Source of the DNA: CAYPTB01 sp964413535
GTDB lineage: Bacteria > Planctomycetota > UBA1135 > GCA-002686595
Length of the DNA stretch: 64,000 bases
NCBI GenBank assembly: GCA_964413535.1
Contig: CAYPTB010000010.1
Coordinates: 1-64,000 of the forward strand
Reading direction: 5' to 3'
The translations under genes were made by a program, and so were the position numbers. The notes below the pieces were generated by a model that ran no database searches, was not told the DNA's origin, and worked only from the letters and a program-made list of their open reading frames with translations. Position 1 is the first letter of the stretch. Every line of letters starts with the position of its first letter. Positions 48,210 to 59,595 of the stretch are shown piece after piece.

Positions 48210-49469
48210 TCAGAGTTGCGACCGCAGGAGCCCGGCCGCCCACTCGCGCAGCTTCTCGGATCGGGGCCGGTCACGCCAGGCTTCGAGCGTCACGCGGCGG
48301 GCGTTGCGCTTGTCGTCCTCGAAGATGCGCTCTTGCTCGGCTGCGAACTCCGCGTCGAGCACGTTGAGGTTCGCTTCGTCGTTCATGCTGAACGAGCGGT
48401 TGTCGAAGTTGGTCGAGCCCACCGAGGTCCACAGCCCGTCCACGACCAGCACCTTCACGTGGAACATGGTGGGCTCGTACTCGTAGATCTCGACTCCGGC
48501 CTCGAGCAGCTCACCCCACAGTCCGCGTGACGCACTGCGCACGACCTGGGCGTCGATGTGCTCGCCGGGAACGATGATCTCGACGCGCACGCCGCGCTTC
48601 TTCGCAGCGACGAAGGCCTCGATGGCCGTGCTGTCGGGGACGAAGTACGCGTTGGAGAGCAGGATCGACTTCTCGGCGGAAGCGATCGACAAGAGATACA
48701 TCAGTCGAGTGCTCTCGGTGCCCTCTCCGAAGGAGCTCTTGAACACCTGCGCGTAGGAGTCACCCGCGCTCTCGAGCGGCGGGAAATAGACATCGCCGTG
48801 CAAGACCTCCGAGCGAACCTCCAGCCAATTGTCGAGGAAGGCGGCCTGCATCTGTGCGACCGCGGGGCCTTCCAAGCGGAAATGCGTGTCACGCCAGTGC
48901 TCCGGGTCCTGCGCGTGGCCTTCCCACATGTCCGCGATGCCGACCCCGCCGGTGAAAGCCACCAATCCATCCACGACCAACAGCTTGCGGTGCGTGCGGT
49001 GGTTCATCCGCGCGAGGTTGTACCAGCGTAGCGGCCGGTACTTCTCGACCTCGACTCCCGCGCCTTCCATCTCCTCCAGGACGGCGTCGTCGATCTTCCC
49101 CGCGCCGACCCAGTCGAGGAGGACGTGCACCCGAACCCCCGCGCGCGCGCGCTCGGAGAGAGCATCGGCGAATTCCTCCCCGATCGCTCCGGACCAGTAG
49201 ATGAAGGTCTCGAAGGTGATCGTGCTCCGCGCTGCGCGGATCGCCGCGAGCATGGACGGAAAGATCTCGTCCCCGTTCCGGAGCACCTCGATGCGGTTGC
49301 CCTCGAGGAGTGCCGGGCCGAGCAGCGTTCCCATGGAGCGAGCGAACTGCGGATCGGCGACCGAATAGCGGTGATCGATCTTCCGCTCCACGTCGGCCTT
49401 GCCCGACCAGAGATTCACGAGGAAGAGCACGACGAGCGCTGCGACGACGCCTGAAACGATCCAAGTCAC
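48210..49469 (-). CDS. Phospholipase D-family cardiolipin synthase-like protein
   Basis: 419 residues with an N-terminal membrane helix (VTWIVSGVVAALVVLFLVNLW) and two HKD motifs: HRTHRKLLVVDGLVAFTGG and HVKVLVVDGLWTSVGSTNFDNRS. These are the paired catalytic sites of PLD enzymes, and the GSTNFDNRSFSMNDEANL run is typical of bacterial cardiolipin synthases, which join two phosphatidylglycerol molecules. The GTG start at 49469 is chosen because GAGGG lies about six bases upstream and the membrane helix begins there. The far upstream frame is low-complexity. Two other membrane- or envelope-related genes follow upstream on the same strand. Confidence 0.9.
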   Translation of the reverse strand: MTWIVSGVVAALVVLFLVNLWSGKADVERKIDHRYSVADPQFARSMGTLLGPALLEGNRIEVLRNGDEIFPSMLAAIRAARSTITFETFIYWSGAIGEEFADALSERARAGVRVHVLLDWVGAGKIDDAVLEEMEGAGVEVEKYRPLRWYNLARMNHRTHRKLLVVDGLVAFTGGVGIADMWEGHAQDPEHWRDTHFRLEGPAVAQMQAAFLDNWLEVRSEVLHGDVYFPPLESAGDSYAQVFKSSFGEGTESTRLMYLLSIASAEKSILLSNAYFVPDSTAIEAFVAAKKRGVRVEIIVPGEHIDAQVVRSASRGLWGELLEAGVEIYEYEPTMFHVKVLVVDGLWTSVGSTNFDNRSFSMNDEANLNVLDAEFAAEQERIFEDDKRNARRVTLEAWRDRPRSEKLREWAAGLLRSQL

Positions 49470-49532
49470 TTTCGACCCTCGTGTAGGTGCCTGGGTGCGG
49501 CGGGAGTGACGGGGCTCACCACGGGTTCGACG

Positions 49533-49568
49533 TCGAAGGATCGAAGGGTCGAAGGATCGAAGGTTCGA
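49533..49568. repeat. 8-base tandem repeat, four copies
   Basis: TCGAAGG followed by A, G, A or T is repeated four times and ends in TCGA. It lies in the 240-base gap between the cardiolipin synthase and glycosyltransferase genes. The unit carries the palindrome TCGA. It is probably slippage-derived; a binding-site array is possible but unsupported. Confidence 0.8.
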
Positions 49569-49711
49569 GCCGAGAACCATTCGGATTTGTAGGCCAGGCC
49601 CGTGCGTTCCATAGCCCGGCAGTCGTGGACTCGTGGAATGGCGGCGTGAACTGTGGACTCGCGCTACACCACTGCGGAGATTCGTACGCCTGCTATACCC
49701 AGATCCCGCGG

Positions 49712-51007
49712 CTAGGAGCGCTCCGCCCCGCGACCCGCCGTTGCGGAGTGCAGTGCATCCCGATAGCGCTCGCGGTGCGCCGCCACCATGCGCTCGTAGC
49801 CGAAGCGCTGGAGCGCCGTCACACGGTTGGCTCGGCCGAGGTTCGCGCGGAGCTCGGCGGAGGCGAGCAGGCGCGCGAGCGCGTTCGCGAGCGCGGCCGC
49901 TCCGCCCGCGAGCGGCACCACGAGCTCGCCCTGCTCCGCGGGCAGCATCGCGCGCACGTCGCCCACGTCCGTCGACGCGACGGGGAGGCCCGCGACCATC
50001 GCCTCGAGTAGCGCGATCGGCATCTGCTCGGTGTCGGAGCTGATCGCGAAGGCGTCCATCGCCGCGTACGCCGGCCGCAGGTCCGCGCGATGGCCGGGCA
50101 GGTGCACGCGACCGGCGATCGACGGGGCGCGCCCGAGCTCTTCGATGCGCGCGCGCTCGGGTCCGTCGCCGAGCAGCAGGAGGTGCGCGCGGGGCGTGGA
50201 ACCCGAACGCGCGGCAGCATCCGTGCGCTTCGTGTCCGAGCTCTCCGCGGCGTCCGAGCGCCCTGCGAGGAGCGCGAAGGCCTCGACCAGGCGCGCGAAG
50301 TTCTTCTCGCCGCGCAGGTGCCCGACGCCGCCGATCACGACCGCGTCCTGCGGGATGCCGAACGACTCGCGCGCGGCTTGGCGCTCGTTCGCGCTCGCGA
50401 GCTCGGTCGGGCGGATGCCGTTGGGGATCCAGTGCAGGTTGTCGGAGAGCCGCCACAGGTCGCGCGCGATCGACTCGAGCCGGCGCGACGGCACGATCAC
50501 GGCGCGCGCGCCGCGCAGGAGGAGGCGCCGCGTCCATACGCGCCGGCGCTTGAAGCCCGCCGCCTCGTCGGGCAGGAAGCCGTCCTCGTGGTGCACGACG
50601 GGGAGCCCGAGCGTGCGCGCGGCGAGCACGGCCTCGATCGCCCCCCAGTTGTAGGTGAGCACGAGATCGGGCTGTTCCGCGGTGAAGATCGCTCGCAGCG
50701 CGCGCACCATGGCGATCGGAGACGCGCGCGGCGGCGCCGCGAGCACGCGCAGGCGCGGAGCGCTCGGCTCGTTCGCCCGGCTCGCCCCGCTCGCCTCGTT
50801 CAGGTCGTTCGGCGCGTTCGGCGCGCTCGGCACGTTCGGAGTTGTGCGCAGGAGCGCCGCGGCGTCGGAGCGGCCGTCCATCGGGATCACGCTGTGGCGA
50901 AAGGCGCCGCCGAGCGCCGCGATCAGCCCGACCGTGCGCACCTGCGGACCGCCGGGCGCGAAGGTCGAGAAGACGTGCAGGAGGTGCGGCGCGTCCGAGC
51001 GCGTCAT
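49712..51007 (-). CDS. Glycosyltransferase family 4
   Basis: 431-residue GT-B fold enzyme that adds a sugar from a nucleotide donor. The N-terminal acceptor domain starts HVFSTFAPGGPQVRTVGL. The C-terminal donor domain has GGVGHLRGEKNFARLVEAF and the EX7E motif in EQMPIALLEAMVAGLPVASTDVG. Two low-complexity inserts stand out: residues of about 57-83 (TPNVPSAPNAPNDLNEASGASR, encoded by a short degenerate repeat at about 50757-50840) and about 260-283 (DAAESSDTKRTDAAARSGS). Acceptor and sugar are unknown. Its 3' end has a decayed relative at 47936-48058. The oxidoreductase-epimerase fusion gene ends 58 bases upstream. Confidence 0.9.
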   Translation of the reverse strand: MTRSDAPHLLHVFSTFAPGGPQVRTVGLIAALGGAFRHSVIPMDGRSDAAALLRTTPNVPSAPNAPNDLNEASGASRANEPSAPRLRVLAAPPRASPIAMVRALRAIFTAEQPDLVLTYNWGAIEAVLAARTLGLPVVHHEDGFLPDEAAGFKRRRVWTRRLLLRGARAVIVPSRRLESIARDLWRLSDNLHWIPNGIRPTELASANERQAARESFGIPQDAVVIGGVGHLRGEKNFARLVEAFALLAGRSDAAESSDTKRTDAAARSGSTPRAHLLLLGDGPERARIEELGRAPSIAGRVHLPGHRADLRPAYAAMDAFAISSDTEQMPIALLEAMVAGLPVASTDVGDVRAMLPAEQGELVVPLAGGAAALANALARLLASAELRANLGRANRVTALQRFGYERMVAAHRERYRDALHSATAGRGAERS

Positions 51008-51065
51008 CGGAGCTCGCGAGGGATCATCACGTCGACCTTGGCCGGGCGCGGTCCGGGGCGCATCG

Positions 51066-53282
51066 CTAGCGGCCGCCCGCGGCGCTGCGCGGGCGCGGCG
51101 TCGCGCTCCACGGTCTTTGCGTCTCGAGCGGTTCGGCGTCCGGTTCGTCCTCGAGCTCCGGCGCGGGCAAGCCGAGCGCGCGGGCGAGGAACAGGTCGGG
51201 ATCCTCGACCGGGTTCCAGCCGAGGAGCTCGCGCGCCGTGCGCGAGCTGAAGGGCGGGACGAGCGCGCGGCTCTTCAGGTCGCGGAACGACGGGAACGGC
51301 GCGTCGTTCCGCCCGCCGACGCGCTTCACGATCCACTTGCCGAGCTCCATGACCTGGCTCGCGCGCAGCGAGCGCGGGTGGAAGTGCAGGTCGCGGCCCG
51401 TGCGCTCGCGCATCGCCAGGACGAGCTTGTGCGCGCTGAGCGGCACGCGTGCGCACAGGTTGAGCGACTGGCCGTCGAGCTCGTCGCCCCGGTACGCGGC
51501 CATCGCCGCCAGCGCGTCGGCCACGTCGTCGGCGAGCACGAGCGGCAGCGGGTGCTCACCCGGGCCCCAGCCGACGCAGTGATTGTCGCGCACCCACAGG
51601 CCGATGCCGGAGTGCTGCAGCGGGGCGTCGGGGCCGAGCACGATACCCGGCCGCGCGATCACGACCCGCAGGTCCGTCTCGCGCGCCATCTCCTCGAGCG
51701 CGAGCTCGGCGGCGATCTTGCCGCGCGCGTACAGCGACCGCTTCGACGGCTCGGGGTCGGGCGCGACGTCGTCCTCGGCGATGGCGTAGCCGCAGTCGGC
51801 GCCGAGGTACAAGGCCGCCGTCGACGAGACGAAGACGAGCCGCGCGCCGGCTTCGCGGCAGGCCGACGCCACCGCGCGCGTCCCGCCCACCATGGCGCGC
51901 TCGAAGTCCTCCCAACGCGCGCCGCCGCCGGTCGCGAGCTGCAGCACGACGCTCGCGCCGCTCACGCCGCGCACGAGCGACTCGGCGTCGTCGAGGCTCG
52001 CGCGCAGCAGGCGGATCCTGCCGTCCCGCGCGCCGTCCTCGAGTACCTGCGGCAGGTTGTGCGTGCGCCGCACGAGCACCGTCACGGGCAGTTCTCGTTC
52101 GAGCAGCCTCGCGACCGTGCGCCGTCCGATGAAGCCCGTGCCGCCGAGCACGACGACCTCGCCCGGACGCGCGGGCCCGGGCTCGGGCAAGGGCGTCCGT
52201 GTGCGCGCCGGCGCCACGTCGCGCACGGCCGCTTCGCACCACTCGAGCACCTGCGCGGCCGCCTCGCCGTCGGCCGGGAGCGGCCGACCTTCCGCGAGCG
52301 CCGCGTGGAACGCGCGGATCGACGCCCGCATGCCGGCGAAGAACGCGTCCTGCCGCAGGCCGAGCCCGAGCGTGTGCCGCAGGTAGTGGAGCAGTACGCG
52401 CTCGGCGGAGCGGCGCAGCGCGCCCCCGCGCCGCCACCCGGCGAGGAAGCTGTTCCAGAAGTCGAGCCAGGGCGTCTTCGTCTCGAACGCGCGCGTGTCG
52501 TGGAAGAGGTCGATCTCGAAGCTGCCGTCGCTCGCGAGCACCTCGAGCGTGTGGCGCGTGAACGAGCGTCCGAACGAGAGGTGGATCTCGGCCGTGCCGC
52601 GCTCGGCCTGCGCCGCGATCAGCCAGCGGTCGTGGAACGGCAGACCGGGAGCGAGCTCGCGCGTCCCGAGCAGCGTCGTCTGCAGGCGCCCGACGCGTCC
52701 GAGCAGCGCGTGGACCTGCGCCAGCGGGTGGACCGCCTGCTCGAAGACGATGTTCCGGGGCTCGTGGAACATCCAGTGCGAGACGTCGCCCAGGTCGAGC
52801 TGGCGCAGGGGCACCGAGAGCGTCGCGCGCACGTGCTCGACCTTCCCGATCGTTCCCGCCTCGACCCGCGTGCAAAGCTCGACGAAGGCCGGGTGGAAGA
52901 GGGAGTTGTGGTTCACGCCAAGCGGCAGGCCCTTCGCCTGCGCGATGACCGCGAGCTCGCGCGCCTCGGCGCTCGACAGGACGAGCGGCTTCTCGCAGAA
53001 GACGCCGAGCCCGGCCGCCAGGCACTCGCGCGCCACGTCTCCGTGCAGGTCGGGCGGGACCGCCAGGTGGCACACGCGCACGCCGAGCTCCGCGAGCTCG
53101 CCGATCGACGTCACGGCCCGCGCTACGGCGAAACGCCGCGCCGCCGACTCCGCGCGGTGCTTCACGCGGTCGCACACCGCCACGAGCTCGACGCCCGGCG
53201 TGGCGCGCAGGATCTCGAGGTGGAAGTCGGCGATGAAGCCGGCGCCGACGACGGCGACGCGGGTGCGGGAGGATTGGGACAC
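51066..53282 (-). CDS. Gfo/Idh/MocA oxidoreductase fused to NAD-dependent epimerase/dehydratase
   Basis: 738 residues made of two sugar-modifying enzymes. Residues of about 1-370 are a Gfo/Idh/MocA oxidoreductase: VAVVGAGFIADFHLEIL dinucleotide motif, CEKPL, and a C-terminal domain with NHNSLFHPAF. From about 385 an extended short-chain dehydrogenase begins at VVVLGGTGFIGRRTVARLL, with VFVSSTAALY and YARGK as the expected Ser/Tyr/Lys catalytic group, and runs to the end. Both halves look complete. They probably act in sequence on one NDP-sugar or carbohydrate to feed the adjacent glycosyltransferase; that is inference. The GTG start at 53282 is chosen because it directly precedes the dinucleotide-binding strand. 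Confidence 0.87.
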   Translation of the reverse strand: MSQSSRTRVAVVGAGFIADFHLEILRATPGVELVAVCDRVKHRAESAARRFAVARAVTSIGELAELGVRVCHLAVPPDLHGDVARECLAAGLGVFCEKPLVLSSAEARELAVIAQAKGLPLGVNHNSLFHPAFVELCTRVEAGTIGKVEHVRATLSVPLRQLDLGDVSHWMFHEPRNIVFEQAVHPLAQVHALLGRVGRLQTTLLGTRELAPGLPFHDRWLIAAQAERGTAEIHLSFGRSFTRHTLEVLASDGSFEIDLFHDTRAFETKTPWLDFWNSFLAGWRRGGALRRSAERVLLHYLRHTLGLGLRQDAFFAGMRASIRAFHAALAEGRPLPADGEAAAQVLEWCEAAVRDVAPARTRTPLPEPGPARPGEVVVLGGTGFIGRRTVARLLERELPVTVLVRRTHNLPQVLEDGARDGRIRLLRASLDDAESLVRGVSGASVVLQLATGGGARWEDFERAMVGGTRAVASACREAGARLVFVSSTAALYLGADCGYAIAEDDVAPDPEPSKRSLYARGKIAAELALEEMARETDLRVVIARPGIVLGPDAPLQHSGIGLWVRDNHCVGWGPGEHPLPLVLADDVADALAAMAAYRGDELDGQSLNLCARVPLSAHKLVLAMRERTGRDLHFHPRSLRASQVMELGKWIVKRVGGRNDAPFPSFRDLKSRALVPPFSSRTARELLGWNPVEDPDLFLARALGLPAPELEDEPDAEPLETQRPWSATPRPRSAAGGR

Positions 53283-53516
53283 GGCTGTGGCGACTCGAAA
53301 CGACGAGCGGGAGAGCGCGAGGCTCGTCTCATTGTCGGATGCGCACGGGGGCTTGCGCCACAGCAGGCGCGGGGAAGCCTCGGGATGCGGCGCCGACCCC
53401 GACGCTCGCGACCTTCCCCGCTCCGAGGGGGGCCCGCACCGCTCGCTTCCACCGGCGCGTGGCCCGGGCGCAGAGCTCCGCCCGCGCAGGCGCCGAATCC
53501 CGCGGATCCCCTCAGG

Positions 53517-53599
53517 TCGGCCGCGGGGACCGGCCGAAGGGGAAACATCTCCTCCTTCTCTGGGCCCGGTGCCAACACTTCGGTGGTGGTGTCGGGCCC
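53517..53599 (+). ncRNA. Candidate structured leader or small RNA with UUCG-capped terminator-like hairpin
   Basis: Three adjacent inverted repeats: a perfect 7-pair stem TCGGCCG/CGGCCGA around CGGGGAC, a 5-pair stem GGGGA/TCTCC with loop AACA, and a 17-position stem from GGGCCCG at 53562 to CGGGCCC at 53599. The last is capped by C-TTCG-G, the unusually stable UUCG tetraloop, which exists only when the plus strand is transcribed. It is followed by TTTCCCTT. This looks like a terminator or regulatory leader, but no transcript is known. Confidence 0.35.
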
Positions 53600-53652
53600 T
53601 TTCCCTTCCGTCCCGGCGCGCCGCGCGCGCGGCCCCGAACGCTGGCGGGCCC

Positions 53653-53681
53653 TTGGTCGCCCTGCGCGGCCCTGCTAGCAT
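53653..53681 (+). promoter_or_regulatory. Possible guaB promoter
   Basis: TTGGTC at 53653-53658 and TAGCAT at 53676-53681 are separated by 17 bases, a reasonable housekeeping-sigma match (consensus TTGACA/TATAAT). It would give a leader of about 215 bases before the guaB ATG. The pair is approximate, and in GC-rich DNA such matches are weak evidence. Confidence 0.3.
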
Positions 53682-53875
53682 CGGCCCTTTCCACCCGAGT
53701 CGGACAGTGCTGCGGAGGGGGCTCTTGCGAAAGCCTTTCGCGGCGCGCGCCGGCGGCGCCGCGGGCCCCGTCCAGGGGATCCCAGGAGGGGGGGCCCGGC
53801 GATCGCCGCCGGAGTGCGCGCAGCGCGGATCCGCCGCACGACCGCGCTCGGCCGCGCACCCTCATCCATGGATAG

Positions 53876-56907
<3,032 letters not shown>

Positions 56908-56921
56908 TAGGGGACCACACG

Positions 56922-57761
56922 ATGGGCTCCTCTAGGAACCAGTTACGGCGCGCAGAGAAGCACGAACAAGAGTTGTGGGAAGCCAGACAACTTCTTATTT
57001 GCATGGGAGAGGATCCGAGCCTCTGGGTCCTGAAAGGTGGAGGGGACAAGCCAGACCTTGTCGTCACCAGTCCATTCGGCATGACTCTCGGTTTGGAAAC
57101 AACAATGATCCTCGAAGACAGCGAGGGTGAGGATCGTGCTGCCGAACGCAGAGTGTGTCGCGCCATAAGGGACGTTGTACTCGACGCTATTCAATCGCGA
57201 GGTGGTCGAGGCGGGAGCGTCATCATGACTCTCGTCGAACAGCCGTGGGGCAAGGGCACGCTCAACGAATTGCGAGAGAATCTCCGTTCGCATCTCGATC
57301 GATTAGGGGAGGCGCTTGAGAGGAACAACGGAAGTATCAGGCACAGGTTTTCCTTCGATTGCGTCCGCATCGATTCAGTCTTGCGTTTCGACTTGGACGA
57401 TGATGTCTCTCTAATCGAATCGGGGGGACATGAGAGGCTGCCCTACAAGGTGTGGTTGCCTCAGGCCAAGATCGAAGAGCGGATTGTAGCCTACGTCCGA
57501 AAGAAGGTCTTGCTGGCTAAGGGATACGATTTCCGGTGGCCGCTGTGGCTTTCGATCTGGAACCCAAATGACGTGTTCTTGGGGATGTCGGCGCAGGCAA
57601 GCGTGGAAGTAGAAGCCATCAATTCTGGAACCTACTGTCGTATTACGGTGTTCCATCATCCGTTCGATGTCGTCGACGCGCGGCCGCTTCAGCCGAGATT
57701 TGTAGATCTACTGCCGGCGCGAGATCTCATCGAGCGCGGATGCCATCGCGATGACGACTAG
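56922..57761 (+). CDS. AT-rich orphan protein of unknown function
   Basis: 279 residues from ATG 56922; a GTG at 56898 overlapping the end of guaA is the alternative start. The gene is visibly less GC-rich than its neighbours and uses more A/T-ending codons, suggesting transfer. No signal peptide or membrane helix is seen. Residues of about 38-62 (KGGGDKPDLVVTSPFGMTLGLETT) have an Asp-then-Glu beta-hairpin look that loosely recalls PD-(D/E)XK nuclease cores, but the lysine is missing. The aromatic FRWPLWLSIWNPNDVF is notable. I do not recognise the family. Confidence 0.65.
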   Translation: MGSSRNQLRRAEKHEQELWEARQLLICMGEDPSLWVLKGGGDKPDLVVTSPFGMTLGLETTMILEDSEGEDRAAERRVCRAIRDVVLDAIQSRGGRGGSVIMTLVEQPWGKGTLNELRENLRSHLDRLGEALERNNGSIRHRFSFDCVRIDSVLRFDLDDDVSLIESGGHERLPYKVWLPQAKIEERIVAYVRKKVLLAKGYDFRWPLWLSIWNPNDVFLGMSAQASVEVEAINSGTYCRITVFHHPFDVVDARPLQPRFVDLLPARDLIERGCHRDDD

Positions 57762-57772
57762 CAGGCACTGAC

Positions 57773-58825
57773 GTGGCTGTTCATCTGCGGCCGCTCGCGT
57801 TCCTCTTGATCGCTGGTTTTGGTTGCGATGCGCAGGACCAGCACTTCACGGGACTCGAGGATCTCGACGTCGCACAGCTCCTGTCCTTGGTCGGCGAAGC
57901 GGAGCGCAGGCCGAGGTTTCTGCAACCGGTGGAGTCGAAGAGTTGGCAGGCGCTCGTCGAGATCGGCAATCGCGTCGAAGACGGAGACGACCTCACGGAC
58001 GAACAATGGCGCGAAGCGTTGCTCGCGAGCGGCGCGGTCGGGTTCCGCGAACGGTGGGTCGCGTCGGAGCCGTTCGCGATCTGGATGAACGCGCCGACGT
58101 GGCTCGGCAACGCGGAGGTGCGCCTCACGCCTCGCGACCCCCGTCTCGCGCGGGCTTCCGGAGGCGTGCTCGCACCAGATTGGTGCGGAACGTGCGAGCT
58201 TCCCAAGCTTGTCGGGCAGTCCCATCAAGTGCTCGGCTCCCTCGCGCGAGGACGACAACGCCTCGAGTTCGACGTCGAGATCGAGCGCGGTGCGCCGCGC
58301 GACTTCGACTCCCTCGAAGACACGTACAGGCCGCCGCTCCTCTCCCACGATTACATTTGGAAGGGAGAACTCGTCCTCGAGGTCGACGTGCGCGAGTCGC
58401 TCGACGAGGTGATCCCCGCGGTGAGCGGTCCCGAGGTCGACCGCGCGCTGCGCAAGGCGCTGCGCATCGTGGGCGTCGTTCTAGGCGGAAAGTCTGGAGC
58501 CGAAGGCAGGCCCGCAGCGCTCCTCGTCCTCCCGAACTCCTTCGAGGAGGAGAGCCCGCTCGAGGACGTCGACGTCGTCGTGGACGTGGCGCTCGAGGAC
58601 GTTGGGCGCGTGTGGCCTCGCGGCCGGTTGCATCGCGGCGGTCGCTTGAACCTCGAGTGTTCCATCACCGATCTCGAGTCCGAGTTGGCTTCTTTGACCA
58701 TCACAGCGACCGGCGCGTCGGACGAGCTGCTCTCGCTGTGGCACGTCGAACGCAGGTACTCGGGGAAGGTCGCTGTTACCCCGCGAGAGCTGATCGAGCG
58801 CGGTCGCGCACTGGGCGAGGAGTGA
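57773..58825 (+). CDS. Secreted protein of unknown function (paralogue of 59596-60657)
   Basis: 350 residues from GTG 57773 with a signal peptide (VHLRPLAFLLIAGFGCDAQ), possibly a lipoprotein signal at Cys18. The mature protein has a helical segment DDLTDEQWREALLASGAVGFRERW, then a beta-rich region with NAEVRLTPRDPRL, a CGTC cysteine pair and GSLARGRQRLEFDVEIERGAPRDFDS, followed by further beta strands. The same order of motifs occurs in the 59596 protein, so the two are tandem duplicates. No enzyme motif is visible; it looks like an envelope beta-sandwich protein. Function unknown. Confidence 0.72.
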   Translation: MAVHLRPLAFLLIAGFGCDAQDQHFTGLEDLDVAQLLSLVGEAERRPRFLQPVESKSWQALVEIGNRVEDGDDLTDEQWREALLASGAVGFRERWVASEPFAIWMNAPTWLGNAEVRLTPRDPRLARASGGVLAPDWCGTCELPKLVGQSHQVLGSLARGRQRLEFDVEIERGAPRDFDSLEDTYRPPLLSHDYIWKGELVLEVDVRESLDEVIPAVSGPEVDRALRKALRIVGVVLGGKSGAEGRPAALLVLPNSFEEESPLEDVDVVVDVALEDVGRVWPRGRLHRGGRLNLECSITDLESELASLTITATGASDELLSLWHVERRYSGKVAVTPRELIERGRALGEE

Positions 58826-58888
58826 CTGGAGTAGACTCGGCGCGTCGTGAGCGAAGACATCGACTCACCCGGTTGCAGGTCGCGCGGG

Positions 58889-59515
58889 ATGCAGCTTCGG
58901 ATTCTCGTGACATGTTGTCTCGTTATTGCGGGAGGCCTCGCCTCGGCGGGATGCGGTGAGCGGGAGTGGCTCTGGTACGCGACGCGTTCCGAGCGCATCG
59001 AAGGAACCTGGCGCATGGCGTTTCTGGGTCGCAATGGAGACGGTCTCGCAAGCTGCCCGAGTCCGCCGGAGGAGATCGAGATCCGAATCGATCGGTGGGA
59101 GACCAGCGCGGAAGATCGCGAACGCATGGCGAGGAACGAGGCGGGCTCGGCTCTCCCCGCTTTCTCCGCGCCAGAGGGACCTTGGAAGGACGCGACGCTC
59201 GAGCTCCTCGGGACGGGCACCGTCATCATCGACGGCACTCCTGTGCCGGCGCGTTTCGCGCAGGGCCGCGTAGAAGATGCAGGGCGCGATGCACCGACCT
59301 TCGGCTTCTGGCTGTTGTTGGATCACGAGCCCGACGAAGGTCCACTCGCTGGTTGTGGTTGGGGCAATCGGCTCGCTCTCTTCCTGTACGCCGCGCCGGG
59401 CAACGCGAGCGGCGACGCGTCGTGGGACAGCGACCACGTGCTCGTGTCGCTGGGTGAGGAAGCAGATGGTTCGTGGCGTCCCCACGAGTACGCGCGGGTG
59501 AGCGGGAGGAAGTAG
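58889..59515 (+). CDS. Putative lipoprotein of unknown function
   Basis: 208 residues. ATG 58889 is preferred to GTG 58847 because it starts directly at a lipoprotein signal (QLRILVTCCLVIAGGLASAG then Cys22). The mature part is mostly beta-predicted, with SERIEGTWRMAFLGRNGDG near its start and three further cysteines (CPSPPEE, GCGWGN). It lies between the two paralogous secreted proteins on the same strand, so the three may form one unit. No family recognised. Confidence 0.68.
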   Translation: MQLRILVTCCLVIAGGLASAGCGEREWLWYATRSERIEGTWRMAFLGRNGDGLASCPSPPEEIEIRIDRWETSAEDRERMARNEAGSALPAFSAPEGPWKDATLELLGTGTVIIDGTPVPARFAQGRVEDAGRDAPTFGFWLLLDHEPDEGPLAGCGWGNRLALFLYAAPGNASGDASWDSDHVLVSLGEEADGSWRPHEYARVSGRK

Positions 59516-59595
59516 GGGGCTCGCGGAATGTGAGCGAGTGCGAGGCGGGGGAGCGCGATGGAGCTAGAGTGGGTTCGGCCCTCGTGGAACCCGGG

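Noticed and set aside
56922..57761. Restriction endonuclease call for the AT-rich gene
   Set aside because: Only an Asp-Glu strand pair is suggestive; the lysine of the PD-(D/E)XK core and any methylase partner are missing.
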